In this document: positions 45,827-57,494 of the stretch, one piece after another
How the letters are laid out: each line of letters begins with the position of its first letter
How positions within the stretch are numbered: the first letter of the stretch is position 1
NCBI GenBank assembly: GCA_025174535.1
Contig: JALBUN010000012.1
Coordinates: forward strand, 682,001 to 746,000
DNA from: Cantharellus purpuraceus
Lineage: Eukaryota > Basidiomycota > Agaricomycetes > Cantharellales > Hydnaceae
DNA: 64,000 nt
Direction of reading: 5' to 3'
Translations under genes and position numbers: made by a program
The notes under the pieces: model-generated
What the model saw: only the letters and a program-made list of their open reading frames with translations
Told to the model about the DNA's origin: nothing
Database searches by the model: none

Positions 45827-47743
45827 ATGGCCACAGCAAACACCTCAGGTGTGTATTCCATGTCTTGCTCACTATGCCTTTTGGTTTTGACATTTTTATA
45901 TAGCTGTGGGTAAACTCTCTCGTGAGGAGTTTCGTCGGCAAAAGGACCTCGACGCCGCCCGTAAAGCGGGTACAGCTCCAGCTGCTCTCGATGAGGAGGG
46001 AAAGGCAATCAATCCCCATATCCCTCAGTATATCTCGCAGGCGCCATGGTACCTTGACACAGGAAAGCCCTCGCTTGCACATCAACGTCGTCCTGACTAC
46101 GATTCTGGCTCTAACAAGCTCGACGATTGGTACACCCGTGGTCAGAAGGCTGGTCCTGCCGCTACAAAGTATCGCAAGGGTGCTTGTGAAAACTGTGGCG
46201 CCATGACACACAGTCGAAAAGATTGCCTGGAGCGACCCCGTAAGAATGGCGCCAAGTTCACAGGCAAGGACATTCAAGCGGACGAGATCGTTCAGGATGT
46301 GCAGCCTGGTTACGCCGCCAAGCGTGATCGTTGGAACGGCTATGATGCCTCTGAGCACAAAAAGATATATGAAGAGTATGCGGCTATTGAGGCTGCACGC
46401 CAGAAACTACGCGAGGAGGAGATCGATAACCAAACCACCACAGACTTGGCCGCCGTCCGAAAAGTTGCCAAGGCAAAGACCGGTGGCGACGATGAGTTTG
46501 GCTCCAGCGATGAAGAGGATGCAGATGAAGACAAGTATGCTGATGCAGCGGATGCCGTCGGTCAAAAGATGGACACCAAGACCCGGATTACCGTCCGTAA
46601 TTTGCGTATTCGAGAAGATACAGCCAAATATCTTCGTAACCTCGACCCTGACAGTGCCTACTATGATCCAAAGACACGTTCTATGCGTGAAGCTCCAGAT
46701 AAAAGCATCCCGGCTGAAGAGGTTAGCGACTTTCCTTACTTCCTGTATTTACAACTCTTACTGACCACTATCAGGCCTTGTTTGCTGGTGACAATTTCTT
46801 TCGACACACGGGCGAGGCCGTAGATGTTGAAAAGCTACAGCTCTTTGCTTGGCAGTCGGCTGCACGTGGGAATGATGTGCATCTACATGCAAATCCAACA
46901 GCCGGCGAGATTTTGCACCACGAATACAAGCAGAAGAAGGAACAACTCAAAGATACGACGAAAGTCGGCATTCTAGCGAAGTATGGAGGGGAAGAGTATC
47001 TGCAGCGTGCACCCAAGGAGCTCTTAACTGGCCAGACAGAAAATTACGTTGAGTACTCTCGTACAGGCCAGGTCATTAAGGGTAGAGAGCGGGTTAAGCA
47101 GCGATCCAAGTATGCAGAAGATGGTCCGTTTTTATGCTTTCAATGTCGCTACACCTGGGCTCACGAGAACCTTCCAGTATTCATTAACAACCATACCGCC
47201 GTTTGGGGTTCGTTCTATTCCACGGCCACGGGAGAATGGGGTTATGCCTGTTGTCAGTCCACAATCCATGCATCATATTGTGCTGGAGAGGCGGGTATCG
47301 CTGCTGCCCAGGCCTCAGATGTGCAGAATCTCCTCACTGCCCCCCCGGCTGCCGAACGTGACCAATCTCACGAACAGTCTAGATCTATGGTGGACCGACA
47401 CCTAGAGGATATGTCCCGCGGTAAAGGGAAGGAGAAGGAGCGTAATCGTGACGAGCCTTCTTCGTTAGCAAAGAAACATCTTGGGGAAGGTGACCTCCGG
47501 TTGGACAAGGATAAATTGGCGGAAGCAATCAAAGCAGAACGGGAGAAGCGGAAAGGCTGGAAGGCTGCTGAGAATGAAGAACCACCGGGGAAACGAAAGA
47601 AGTACAACGACAGTTTTTCAAGTGGGAACCATGAGGTGACTGAAGAGGAATTGGGTGCGTTCATGTCACCCTCTATGCGTAAGCAAGTTGCTAACTATTT
47701 CCGCAGAGGCCTACCGAATGAACCGTCGCGCAGGATTCGATGA
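45827..47743 (+). CDS. SLU7: Pre-mRNA splicing factor SLU7
   Basis: Three exons (45827-45848, 45904-46721, 46775-47743) give 602 residues. It reads MATANTSAVGKLSREEFRRQKD, then PQYISQAPWYL, LAHQRRP, and the zinc knuckle CENCGAMTHSRKDCLERPR. The long charged part includes YDPKTRSMREAP and GEEYLQRAPKELLTGQTENYVEYSRTG (shown in part). The C-terminus has a second conserved stretch around WGYACCQST. SLU7 acts in the second step of splicing, helping to choose the 3' splice site. The first coding exon is only 22 bp. The Lys/Arg/Asp/Glu-rich tail is usual for the family. Confidence 0.96.
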
Positions 47744-47932
47744 CCCCATGTATGGTTACATAGATAAAGAGGAATGAGCGTCATGTAAACTAGGATGGAT
47801 GTTGGCCTTTGTATGCTGCTAATTATAACCCATTCTTACGTATGCTAAACACGCGGTTTTCATGAACGCGTTCTAAGTTGTTGGCGCTATGCCTAACCAA
47901 CCTCACGTCTTGCACATCCTAGCCCACCTAGA

Positions 47933-49104
47933 ATGCGTGGTGCTGGCCTGGCTCTAGCCCTCCCCGTGGTCTTCCTGCTGGGATTGCGTCTTCTCATGAC
48001 TATCTCCCTCCAGAGTGAGAACCGCAATGCCGACAACCTCCTCAAAGGGCTCATTCAAGGCATTCTGATGTATCATGCAATTCTATCTGAAAACCAGCCC
48101 ATTATCGCCGCACTCTTCCTTGGTATAGGAGGACGGCTCGTGGGCGACTTCTCGACGCGACGTGACGGTTGGAAGGTCGCAAGTACTTTGCTGGGCATCG
48201 CGTTTGGTGTTGTTATGGCTGATGTGGTGTCGCATCTCTACGAGGATACGGAATGGACTACTATCGAGGTCCTGGATGATATTGAGGACACCTGCAGCGT
48301 CGAGAGACGATCTCGCCGATCTGTATACCGACGTCGTGTGAGCGAGCCGCGACGAATTGAGGAACTGCCAGATGTCCATGAAGAGCTTTCTAGCATCGAC
48401 TCTCGCTCGCGCATGGAGGATGCAGAGGCATCCTCTAACTTAGAAAAAGAAGTGGCTAGGTTGCGGGCGAAAGCATTGCATGCTGCAGGCCAACGGCGAC
48501 GGTTTCGCGAGGAGAGAAAGTGGGCATGGTCACAGGGAAACTTCGCAAGAGCCCTCCAGCTGCGCTGGCAAGTTAAAAAGTATCAGGCTCTGGCGGATAG
48601 TTTTACACGAGAGGCAGATCGAAAGCTCATTGAAGGTACGGGATCATGGATTACAAGACGGGATACTGTCTCATGCATCTGAACAGCCGATAGAGCGAAG
48701 AGAAAGCCGCCTTCTCCGCCTCTGATAGGACGCCATCATTGTCATTCCGATCGTGAGCCAGCACCCTTTGTGCAAGTCGTAGTAGAGAGAGGCGCCCACG
48801 AACGCGACCTTGTCGATCGTGAATTTATAGATGTCGGTGCAACATCACCAGAGCAGAGCCGTAAAGTAGAAACTAGCACGATTTCACGCACAACGGAAAA
48901 TTTTGCCACCCGTAGGTCCGGTGGCGTACAGATTGACTCTAAAAGGTGAGTCGTTCGAGGGGCATGGGATGGCTTTGACTCTGTAATTGTTTCCGCAGCT
49001 CTTTGACGCGTTCCGAACATGAAAGAGATATATGGGCCATCCCGGTTGGTTCGGGAGATCAAAGTCCCCCCACCTCGGATACCTGGTCTCGGCAGCTTGA
49101 CTGA
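47933..49104 (+). CDS. Membrane protein with DUF1771-like helical segment, 355 aa
   Basis: Exons 47933-48635, 48687-48945 and 48999-49104. The N-terminal 110 residues hold three hydrophobic segments (LALALPVVFLLGLRLLM, PIIAALFLGIGGRLV, STLLGIAFGVVMADVV). An Arg-rich region is followed by ARLRAKALHAAGQRRRF and NFARALQLRWQVKKYQALAD. This has the look of the helical DUF1771 segment that normally precedes an Smr nuclease domain. No Smr domain follows; the rest is disordered and ends SRQLD. Function unknown. Start chosen as the first ATG before the hydrophobic part. Confidence 0.68.
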
Positions 49105-49446
49105 GGTGCACACTAAGATGCATACTGAAGAGCGAAGCCTGTTGAATCCGTGGTCTTTGTTTTTGAGTCAAAGCATCCCGACGTTTTTGGTGTATATGAT
49201 TTTATTTCCATCATAGGAAAAGATCCTACTCAAGCGATAGTATGCAACTTTAATCCCAGTTAGTTCGGTCGGATAATGCTGGTGGTCGTCAAGTAACCAC
49301 ATACAATTTAAGGTGAATTGGAAGTGAGAGACTAAGTAATTAACCATGAGTGTGACCCTCAAAGCTCGATTGTCTGCAAATAAGCCAGGCCAGCAGCTCC
49401 TCGGATATCGCGGAGGAAATTTAAATATTCTTCCGTACAAGGATCC
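49105..49446. other. Intergenic, 342 bp
   Basis: Nothing recognised; it includes the promoter of the SET-domain gene. Confidence 0.5.
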
Positions 49447-51400
49447 ATGGATGCAAGTACCAGTACGCCTGAAGCATCAGGGAATGACGCGTTTCTTAAG
49501 TGGTTCAGATCGAGAGGTGGCAGCGTACATTCTGGTGTAGCTATCACCTCTTTTCCATCCATGGGACGAGGAGCAATCGCGTTGGAAGACATAAAAGTGC
49601 AATTACCGTGTCCGTCACTACAACTTCAGCTTTTTCTAATACGCATTATTGTTCTCAGAAAGATACCGTGCTTTTCACACTTCCCCGTTGCTTGACGCTT
49701 TCCATGCGCACATCTTCTCTTCCCTCGAAGTTTGGAGAACATGAATGGAAGGAGCACCGACTCCATAAAGGCTGGGTGGGTCTTATCCTATGCATGTTAT
49801 GGGAGGGTCAGGCTGGAGAGGATAGTTATTGGACAGAGTATCTAAGTGAGTGAGAGCCATGGATCTCACAGGTCTTCGTCTAAGCTATGTCTAGGTTCAT
49901 TACCTGAACAATTTCAGACACCTATGTTTTGGAAGGACGAAGACCTCGAGGAGCTGCGAGGAACAAACATCTTTGGTGGGCGCAAAGGCAGCTAGTGTTT
50001 GTTTCCTTTAACCTACGTTATTTTAGACAAGGTGGGCCGAGATGAAGCTGAAAAGGATTACCATGACAAACTTCTTCCTGCCATTAAGGTGAACAAATCC
50101 GTCTGTTCATGGGATTATGTATCATGTTAGTATTCTTGTCCTTAGAGCCGTCCAGATCTTTTTCCGCCAACGGCCATAGAAGTTCACTATTCTCTACATA
50201 AGTACCACATTATGGGCAGTCGCATTTTATCTCGCAGCTTTCATGTGCAGAAATGGCAAGGGGAAGGGGAAGAGAGCGACAATGACCAGTCACTTGCCGC
50301 GGGTTGGGGTGAAAGTGACGGGATGGAAGTTGACCCAGCAGAGCATGGTCCAAGTCCCGATGAAGAAGACAAAGCGAACGACGTGGTGAATGATGAAGAA
50401 TCTGATGAGGAAGATACGGAGGATCCTTCTGACGTAGCGATGGTTCCATTGGCCGATATCCTGAACGCTCGGTACCACGGCGAAAATGTTCGTGATGGTT
50501 TCGTGTAGACGAAGGTGGTTTTTGGCTTACCCGTTTTGATCTCACACCTAAGGCCAAGCTGTGTTATGATTCCGAAGACTTGCGGATGATTTGCACGCGA
50601 GACATCCAGTCTGGAGAGCAGATTGTATGACGTTCATGCCATGTTCCCACTCTCATGCTCATCCAGCGCCATCAGTGGAATACATATGGCGATCCCCCTA
50701 ACTCGGACTTGCTTCGTCGGTACGGACACGTTGATGTGATTCCCTTGAGCAATGGTGTCCCAGGAAACCCAGCCGACGTTGTGGACATCCGAGCAGATGT
50801 TGTCTTGGAAATTGTTCGCTCACAGGCCAAAAGTGGTAGTGAATCTCTTCCGGAACGGATAGAATGGTGGCTTGAAGAAGGGGGAGACGAGTTGAGTTGG
50901 TTTCACATCTGATTTAGTTGAAACTAAACATCACAATAGTGTCTTCACTTTGGAAACAAATCATGCGCTCCCCAAGGAGCTTGTTTCGTTCATCCATCTT
51001 CTGCTAATGCCGAGAGTCGAGTGGGAAAAGACAAAGGGTAAAGGTAAACTTCCGAAGCCAAAGACGGACAACGATGTCTTACGAATAGCGGAGTCCATGT
51101 TGGAGAAACGGTTGGCGGATTATAAGACGACTTTAGAAGTTCGTGAAATCAACTTGACCCTATTGTTATTTTCCCTCATTGCATAACCTACAGGATGACG
51201 AAGTCTTTCTCGACTGCACAAAAGAAGTCGACACTATCAAATATATGGCCATTGTGGTACGCGTGGGAGAAAAACGAATTTTGAGGGGAGCGGTAGGAGA
51301 AGTCAAAAGAAGGCTAGGCAATGAAAGCAAGGATCACAGAAAGCGCCCGATGGAGAGCGAAGAGTCAAAGCAATCAAGCAAAAAGATCAAACGTCATTAA
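49447..51400 (+). CDS. SET-domain lysine methyltransferase, SETD6/RKM4 type
   Basis: Nine exons give 504 residues, in frame. The split SET domain shows GRGAIALEDI near the start, then LILCMLWEG, PMFWKDEDLEELRGTNIF, ILSRSFHV, VPLADILNARYHGEN, and the SAM-pocket motif WNTYGDPPNSDLLRRYGHV. A Rubisco-LSMT-type substrate-binding domain follows (LVSFIHLLLM). The tail is basic (KKIKRH). In yeast Rkm4 methylates ribosomal protein L42; SETD6 of animals methylates nuclear proteins, so either target is possible. An acidic insert (about 50290-50440) sits inside the SET domain, as in other fungal members. One change is visible: WNTYG where F/YNTYG is more common. Confidence 0.9.
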
Positions 51401-53360
51401 ATATGTTGTTCCAGACTTCAGCTGGGAACATTTCCACGTCCAATCCATCGACTTTTCTCAATGTTGGACGATTGTATCTCTGGATTTATTCGTCCCTGGA
51501 TTTATTCGTCCCCGAGGAGCTCGCCGCTGGCGCAAGTGAATAATATGGCTTCGACGTTGAAGTTGACTGCGCAACGACGATTTCTCATTCAAGCAGGAGC
51601 AAAGAACATGCTAGATGTTCGTGATGAGACTCTTATTAACATATTGATTCAACGAATCTCCCATACTTTCAACATACCATATCAACACCAAGATAATCTG
51701 GAAAACATATCTTCTTCATCTTGCTGCAATTTCTAACTGGTAGCGGTCCAAGAGACATAGCACATATCAGAAACAGTGTATGTCGATGCATCCGGCGTCC
51801 GTGCAGTTCCTCGTGTAAACATCACTCTCTCGACCAACGCTTCCGAAACTAGCCACATATGCTGTGCGGTGCAACACTCGTGTTTCATTTCAAATTCCTC
51901 GTGCAGCGTGATTATACCACCAACCTTAGGAGTCAGGTCATGCCGCTTGTGTGTGGCATCAGTTCTATTGTCTGACCTGGGGAATACTGACCAGATCAAA
52001 GAAGCTTCAACCTATGAGAAGTAGTGCCGACTTAGGTGAATCTCCGCCAATAGAGTACTCCTCCCTGTACCCCCTCGCTAATCCACCATCATTGATTCCA
52101 TAACACAAAGGCTTCTTTTGTGAAATTCATGCACCAGTCGCCTACGGTTTCCCTATTAACCCTTGGAAGCCCATTGTCCTTCAGCACACTTATAAACGCA
52201 CCTCTACTGTCATTTTAGTATGACACACCAGCACGTACCTTCACCATCCCAAGCACATATCTAAGCAACACAATCTTGAGTGTCTCGTTCAAATTCACTA
52301 TTGCCAACGGTGCGTTCCACTACACGTTACATGCTCTTCGTGCCACTGACTATCCTGCCTTCCGTGTAGCAAACCTGCTATTCTCGTGAGCTAGGGTCTG
52401 TCGCAGCAATGATGACAGGGCCACTGACAAATTCAATGGTGACAATATCCACAAAACGTAGTCATTCCGCCAGTTGTACCCTCCTATTCAAAGTGAGTGA
52501 ACAAACGCGATGCCACAGGTGTGGTCAAACATAGCTTTTAGAAATGGCCTTGCGGAAACGCCCAAGACACACTAGAGTCTTTAATCGACAACAGGGAGAG
52601 AAGATCGACCGATAGTCGATAATCGTCGTCTTATATGTACCCTCAAGCTGACTTGTGGACCGCATCAGTCTCGTACTTGCGATTGCTCCCGTCTCACAAC
52701 TTATATGCTACAGGTCAAATTTCGCGAATCCTCACCGCACTGTAGCGCCTAATATGCTATAATATGCTTCAGGCGATTCGGAAATTTGCTTTCCTGCCAT
52801 GGGAGCTATATTTGTGCTCAGTCGTTGGAGGTGCTTGATCAGGCACCCCCACGGACACCATATATCTCAATGTTCGTTACTGTAACGCATTCGCGCGAGA
52901 AGTATATATTTCCAGGAAAGTTGACTTGGACTTCGCATTTGTAACGTGTGCTACTCTTCTCGCAGTAATATGGGTGACTGATATGTCTTCATATAACTAT
53001 GCGCGTTAGGCAATGTCAAACAACCTGAAGCCCGCACACAGCTGCCAGTGGCTGTGCTGACGCTAAGCGTGCAAGAGCCTGAGCCTGTTTTATCGCTATG
53101 GTGCTTTGGTGCTTGCGATAGTTGCAAGCTGGGAAGGACGTACGTATGGTACCTACACATAGACTTACTGTAATGTAACTCTCGAAGTTCTGCGAAATGG
53201 GATGTAATCATGTAAAGTAATCGTCGTTCATCATGCTAGACTCCAGTCTAGTATACCAACAATACTTAATGCAGCAGTAAGCTTCAATTTGATCACGTGC
53301 ACATGTCTCTTGAAATTCCCTTTTACGTGATGACCCGCAGTATCCATCTCACTCCGTACC
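51401..53360. other. Long intergenic region, 1960 bp
   Basis: No gene with recognisable content. A minus-strand frame at 51733-51999 has no domain. I see no tRNA or large repeat. The size is unusual for this window and could hold a non-coding RNA or a promoter array. Confidence 0.45.
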
Positions 53361-54712
53361 ATGACAGCCACCAACGAGACTATACCGCCAACTGCGGAAG
53401 ACTCTCATTCCTCGCTCGCTGTTGGAACAACAGCACAAACTGATGGATCCGAATCTCACTCGAAGAATTCTCAGCCCCCTGCTACCTTGGAACACCGTCA
53501 GACGTCTTCAATTGTTCCTTCTGTCAATGGCGGTCACAATCAACCCGAAACACCCGTAGACCCCAAGGTTGCTGCACTCCTTTCCATGTTTCCCGACTTC
53601 GATATGTCACTCCTACAATCTGTCTTAGAGTCCGTTGCTGGTGATCAGGACAGAGCAGTGGATGTTTTATTAGGGATGAGCGATCCATCGTATACCTCGA
53701 CCGAGCGCGCTGATGTTGTGCGTCTCTTTGCAAGCGGCCTCGTCTTCCTTGCTCCCTAACTATTGCGCTCGAATCGCGAACAGACTCAAACCGAACTTGA
53801 TGAGGAAATTGCTCGTCGCCTCATGCTCGAAGAGTCGGAGCAGCAGGCTGCATGGCGGCCTCGTGATGCCTCAAGTAATCTTCCCTATCAGCCTCGGACA
53901 GGCCCAATGCATCCTAGCGATCGCCAGCATCCCACTGAAGGAGATGGCATGAATCAGTTCCAGGAGCAATTGGGGAGGTTCGCCGAAAGTATGTTCGAGC
54001 CAATGGCCCATCGTATCAGCACTCATATTAGTTCAGCCGGGAAGAAGACCTTCAACACCTTTTTATCTAAAGTTAAGGCCAAGATTCAGGAATTTGACAA
54101 CCCTTCTGGGTATATCTCATATCATTTCTTCTATTCGTCTCGTGCCTGATGTCTCCACAGACAAGCGCAACTCTCAGGATCCCCCCAGCCTCTACCTGGC
54201 GGGGATTCTTGGAGTACACCCGTCCAATCCCAAACGTACTATGATCCCAACCCCCCATCATCAGCGCATGGTTATGATATGGGCACAACAGGTATGTTGT
54301 GCTCCAGTGATGACAGTAAAGCTCATGACCATGTCGGTACATAGTCCCATCGGGCCAGCCTCCAACGACCTCAGTAAACCACTCAATCACGGCAGCACAA
54401 CCTGCGGCATCACCTGCTCCAGAGATTTCTTCATCTCCGCCAGCATCCGGAACATCTGCGCCTGGAAACGTGGACCCTTGTGAGATTCATACTCATATTA
54501 TTCTAGTCGAGACTTACTCTTGTCTGTAGCGAAACTAGGGCTTCTTCCTAAACGTCCAGTGGCACTGGGTTCCTCTGCTCAACCTTCGAGACACATCATT
54601 GACGATGACGGTACGTTGATTACTGTGTAGACCCGTTGTAGGCTTGTTAATTGTCACAATCTCAGAGGTTGAGTATGTGGAGAATCCATTCGAGGAATCT
54701 GCCCATCGTTGA
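53361..54712 (+). CDS. CUE-domain protein
   Basis: Six exons (53361-53717, 53784-54109, 54161-54291, 54345-54479, 54530-54610, 54666-54712) give 358 residues. The CUE domain is VAALLSMFPDFDMSLL...AVDVLL, with the MFP and di-leucine pattern that binds ubiquitin. Next comes an amphipathic helix (ELDEEIARRLMLEESEQQAA), a conserved helical part (FAESMFEPMAHRISTHI) and a Pro/Ser-rich tail ending EYVENPFEESAHR. Layout resembles yeast Cue5 and animal Tollip-like adaptors that link ubiquitinated proteins to autophagy; whether it carries an Atg8-binding motif is not clear, though EYVENPF is a weak candidate. Confidence 0.83.
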
Positions 54713-54895
54713 GGCGGCCGAGATGTAATGACGACAGTTCAAGTATATGTAAATCGTCGCTGTGACATCTACAGTATTCTTCTTTATCACTCTAGCATAT
54801 GGAATTACGATCTTTCTAATCTGTTCAAAAAAACATATAGGACTCCAGTTTTGGTATTTAATGAACTATACAATATTAGAGCGCTGAGTGTGGGC

Positions 54896-55781
54896 TTATA
54901 ATTGAGCTTGAAACGTTTCGGCTTTCCCAGACTACAAGCAGATATCATGAGTTGGGAGATTTAGAGAATAAGCAACATGACGCACCACCAGCAACCCGAC
55001 AATCAATCCGAACAAGCCCATAATACTACTGAACACCTCTACGATCAAGATCTTGACAAATAAGTTTGGGTCGGCCGCATCTGCAAGTGCTGCGTTGGCC
55101 CCAGTGATACCCACTGCTACACCACATAAAAGATTGCATAGTCCAACAGTAAGCCCACCCCAAAAGAGAGAAAAGCCAGTATAATAGTTGCTAGCAGTGT
55201 ATAGCTGTGAATCGGACACGCGTGCAATCTTGGACGAGAACACGATTGCCATGATCTTCAAGGAAATTGTGAGTATGTATATGTACGCAATGAGCTTCAA
55301 GAGCAAATACGTACGACGCCATAAATGGCCACGACCTCGCAGAAGATGATACTGGAGCAAGATCAACTACAACGACAATGTTCTAGGAAGGTGCCTACTC
55401 GCCTGATAAGATTCTTTGTTCGGATGCGTGGCGCACGCACACCACCACCCAAGATTGATGCTCCAGTTACGAATATACCCCTACCAGGTCGTTAGCAAAT
55501 TTAATACCAATACGTTTCTCATAAAACATACCACCCAGCGCCGAGTACACTTAAACCTATGCATAAGCCAATACCAGTCATCGCCCACGCATACGGGCTC
55601 GATTCCTCCAAAAACCTGCCGACATTGAACGACTCTCCCGAACCTGGATGAACATGTATGTCAAGATGATCGGAAATGCTCCAGAAACGCCACAATACTA
55701 GCCAGTGAATAGTAGATATAAACCAATGACAGTGGCTGCTGAGGCAGGGGCGGCAAGTGCGTATGTAGTGTAGTAGCCCAT
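54896..55781 (-). CDS. VMA16: V-type ATPase proteolipid subunit c'' (VMA16)
   Basis: Six exons (55781-55703, 55643-55532, 55480-55403, 55351-55315, 55255-54986, 54931-54896) give 203 residues. It reads [62 protein letters not shown], and [20 protein letters not shown], ending [12 protein letters not shown]. The proton-carrying Glu is in FCEVVAIYG. It is part of the membrane rotor that acidifies the vacuole. Two of its five introns have GC donors: 55644-55702 (GCTAGT) and 55352-55402 (GCGAGT); no GT donor nearby keeps the frame. If the last intron (54932-54985) were kept, an unrelated tail would follow. Confidence 0.95.
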
Positions 55782-55915
55782 GGCTAGCGGAGAGTGTGGC
55801 TTTGGTGAGCGCCTGTTCTTCCAGAGTCGTTTCAGCCCAACAGCTGTCCTAGCCTCATTCACTAGGGCTCAATCTTTCTTGGTTCCCTGACCGTTCGTGA
55901 AGAGCACTGGGGTGT
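55782..55915. promoter_or_regulatory. Shared promoter of VMA16 and pantothenate synthase
   Basis: Only 134 bp separate the two start codons, so the two genes must share a short divergent promoter. If the second in-frame ATG of the synthase (55991) is used, the gap is 209 bp. Confidence 0.6.
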
Positions 55916-57094
55916 ATGCTCGTTACCGCGCGCCAGAAGTTTGCACGCTTGGCTTTGCTTCCAAGGAGCGTCAGGCAAGTCAACAAACCCATGGCGGCAC
56001 AGGAGCGGAAACTGTCGACAATATCCGTTTTCAATACAGTCTCTTCCTTTCGCGAATGGCGCGAAAAGGCACGGTGTCAAGGCAAGTCGGTTGGATTTGT
56101 TGCTACTATGGGCGCGCTGCATCAAGGACACCTTTCGCTAGGTACGGTCTACTTATTGCCTTCTCACTGGCGCCATTGACGAGAAAATAGTTGAGCATTC
56201 CCTTCGAGCTAATGACCTTACTGTTGTATCTGTCTTCGTCAATCCAGCCCAGTTCGCACCTCATGAGGATCTGGACTCATACCCCCGCACGCTGCCAACA
56301 GACCTGTCCAAACTCTCTGAACTTGCTGTCTCTTCCCCCTCCAATGATACAGGCACCCGAACAGTAGATGCCATTTTTGCCCCTTCGGTCACGGAAATGT
56401 ATCCCAACGGGATCGAACGCGATGTTACTTTGCAGAAAGGGACTTTCATTGAAATAAAGGGGTATAGCCATCAGATGGAGGGACGCAGTCGACCAGACTT
56501 TTTCCGAGGTGTAGCAACGGTGGTGACTAAGCTCTTCAATGTAATTGAGGTGAAGGAGCTGTTGGTAAATCGCGATTAACCACGGAGGGCTGATGACAAT
56601 TTGCTGGCCAGCCCACCCACACCTACCTCGGCCAGAAGGACATTCAGCAAGCTCTTCTCCTTCGTCGATTGTGCGCGGACCTTCTACTCTCCCATCCTAA
56701 GCCGCAAAACTTGCACATTGTTCCAACAGCAAGGGCGCCATCCGGGTTAGCGCTGTCTTCCCGAAACAGCTATTTGAGTGACAAAGAACTTCCCTTTGCT
56801 GTCACACTCTATGAAGCTCTGAATGAGGGCGGAAAGGCATGGAGAGCCGGTCTAGGCCGTGATGGGGCGATAAAGCAGGCGACAGAGCTTGTGATGAGGA
56901 AACAAGAGCAGGCTGAAGCATTACGCGTAGACCTCAAATTAGACTACGTGGAAATGAACGACCCGGAAACCTTCGAGGTCATTGCTGACGACAGCGGGAG
57001 TCGTCTGGCCATTTTCAGTGGAGCGCTATGGGTCGGAAAGACTAGGCTTATTGATAATATCTTGCTAGGAGATCATTCAAAGATTCTGTGCTGA
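55916..57094 (+). CDS. PAN6: Pantothenate synthase (pantoate-beta-alanine ligase)
   Basis: Three exons (55916-56141, 56191-56549, 56612-57094) give 355 residues. The ATP-binding motif VGFVATMGALHQGHLSL, then VVSVFVNPAQF, FRGVATVVTKLFNVIEP, YLGQKDIQQALLLRRL and APSGLALSSRNSYLS are the full PanC signature set. The enzyme joins pantoate and beta-alanine with ATP, the last step to vitamin B5. A second in-frame ATG at 55991 (MAAQERK) would give 330 residues without the basic N-terminal extension; the extension could be a weak mitochondrial signal or non-coding. Confidence 0.94.
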
Positions 57095-57494
57095 CCATTT
57101 TACTCGAGACAAGACCATGGTTATCAGGATAAGATCGCGTTGCGAGGTAGAAGCGTGAGCCATTCCCGCGAGAATATTGTGTACTCACGTTCGCCGCAGC
57201 GTCTGCGGTGGGAGCAAGAGAAGCAAAACCAGGGTCTGATACACGAGGACAAGGCTCGGAGTTCATATCGAAATAGGTCACGTGGTCCGTGTTTGGTTGA
57301 GACTTCGCGCCTCGTGTTTACCGCGTCGCAGCCGTTCTCGCTGTACTCGCCCTTTCCCGCTTTCTACAGCACGTTCCACACGCTTTCTTGCTCTTCGTAT
57401 AATATATTCGACTCGACACAATTGTAACTCACTTCCTATCCCTCGTGTCTCCTCTCCAGCTTCCTCAACTAGAAGAGATCGTACCTAGATTACC
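57095..57494. other. Intergenic, 400 bp
   Basis: Promoter of the large unknown gene; a CT-rich stretch before 57490 is typical of fungal leaders. Confidence 0.45.

Noticed and set aside
51733..51999. Minus-strand 88-codon frame
   Set aside because: No similarity or domain that I recognise and no supporting exons; kept as part of the intergenic stretch.
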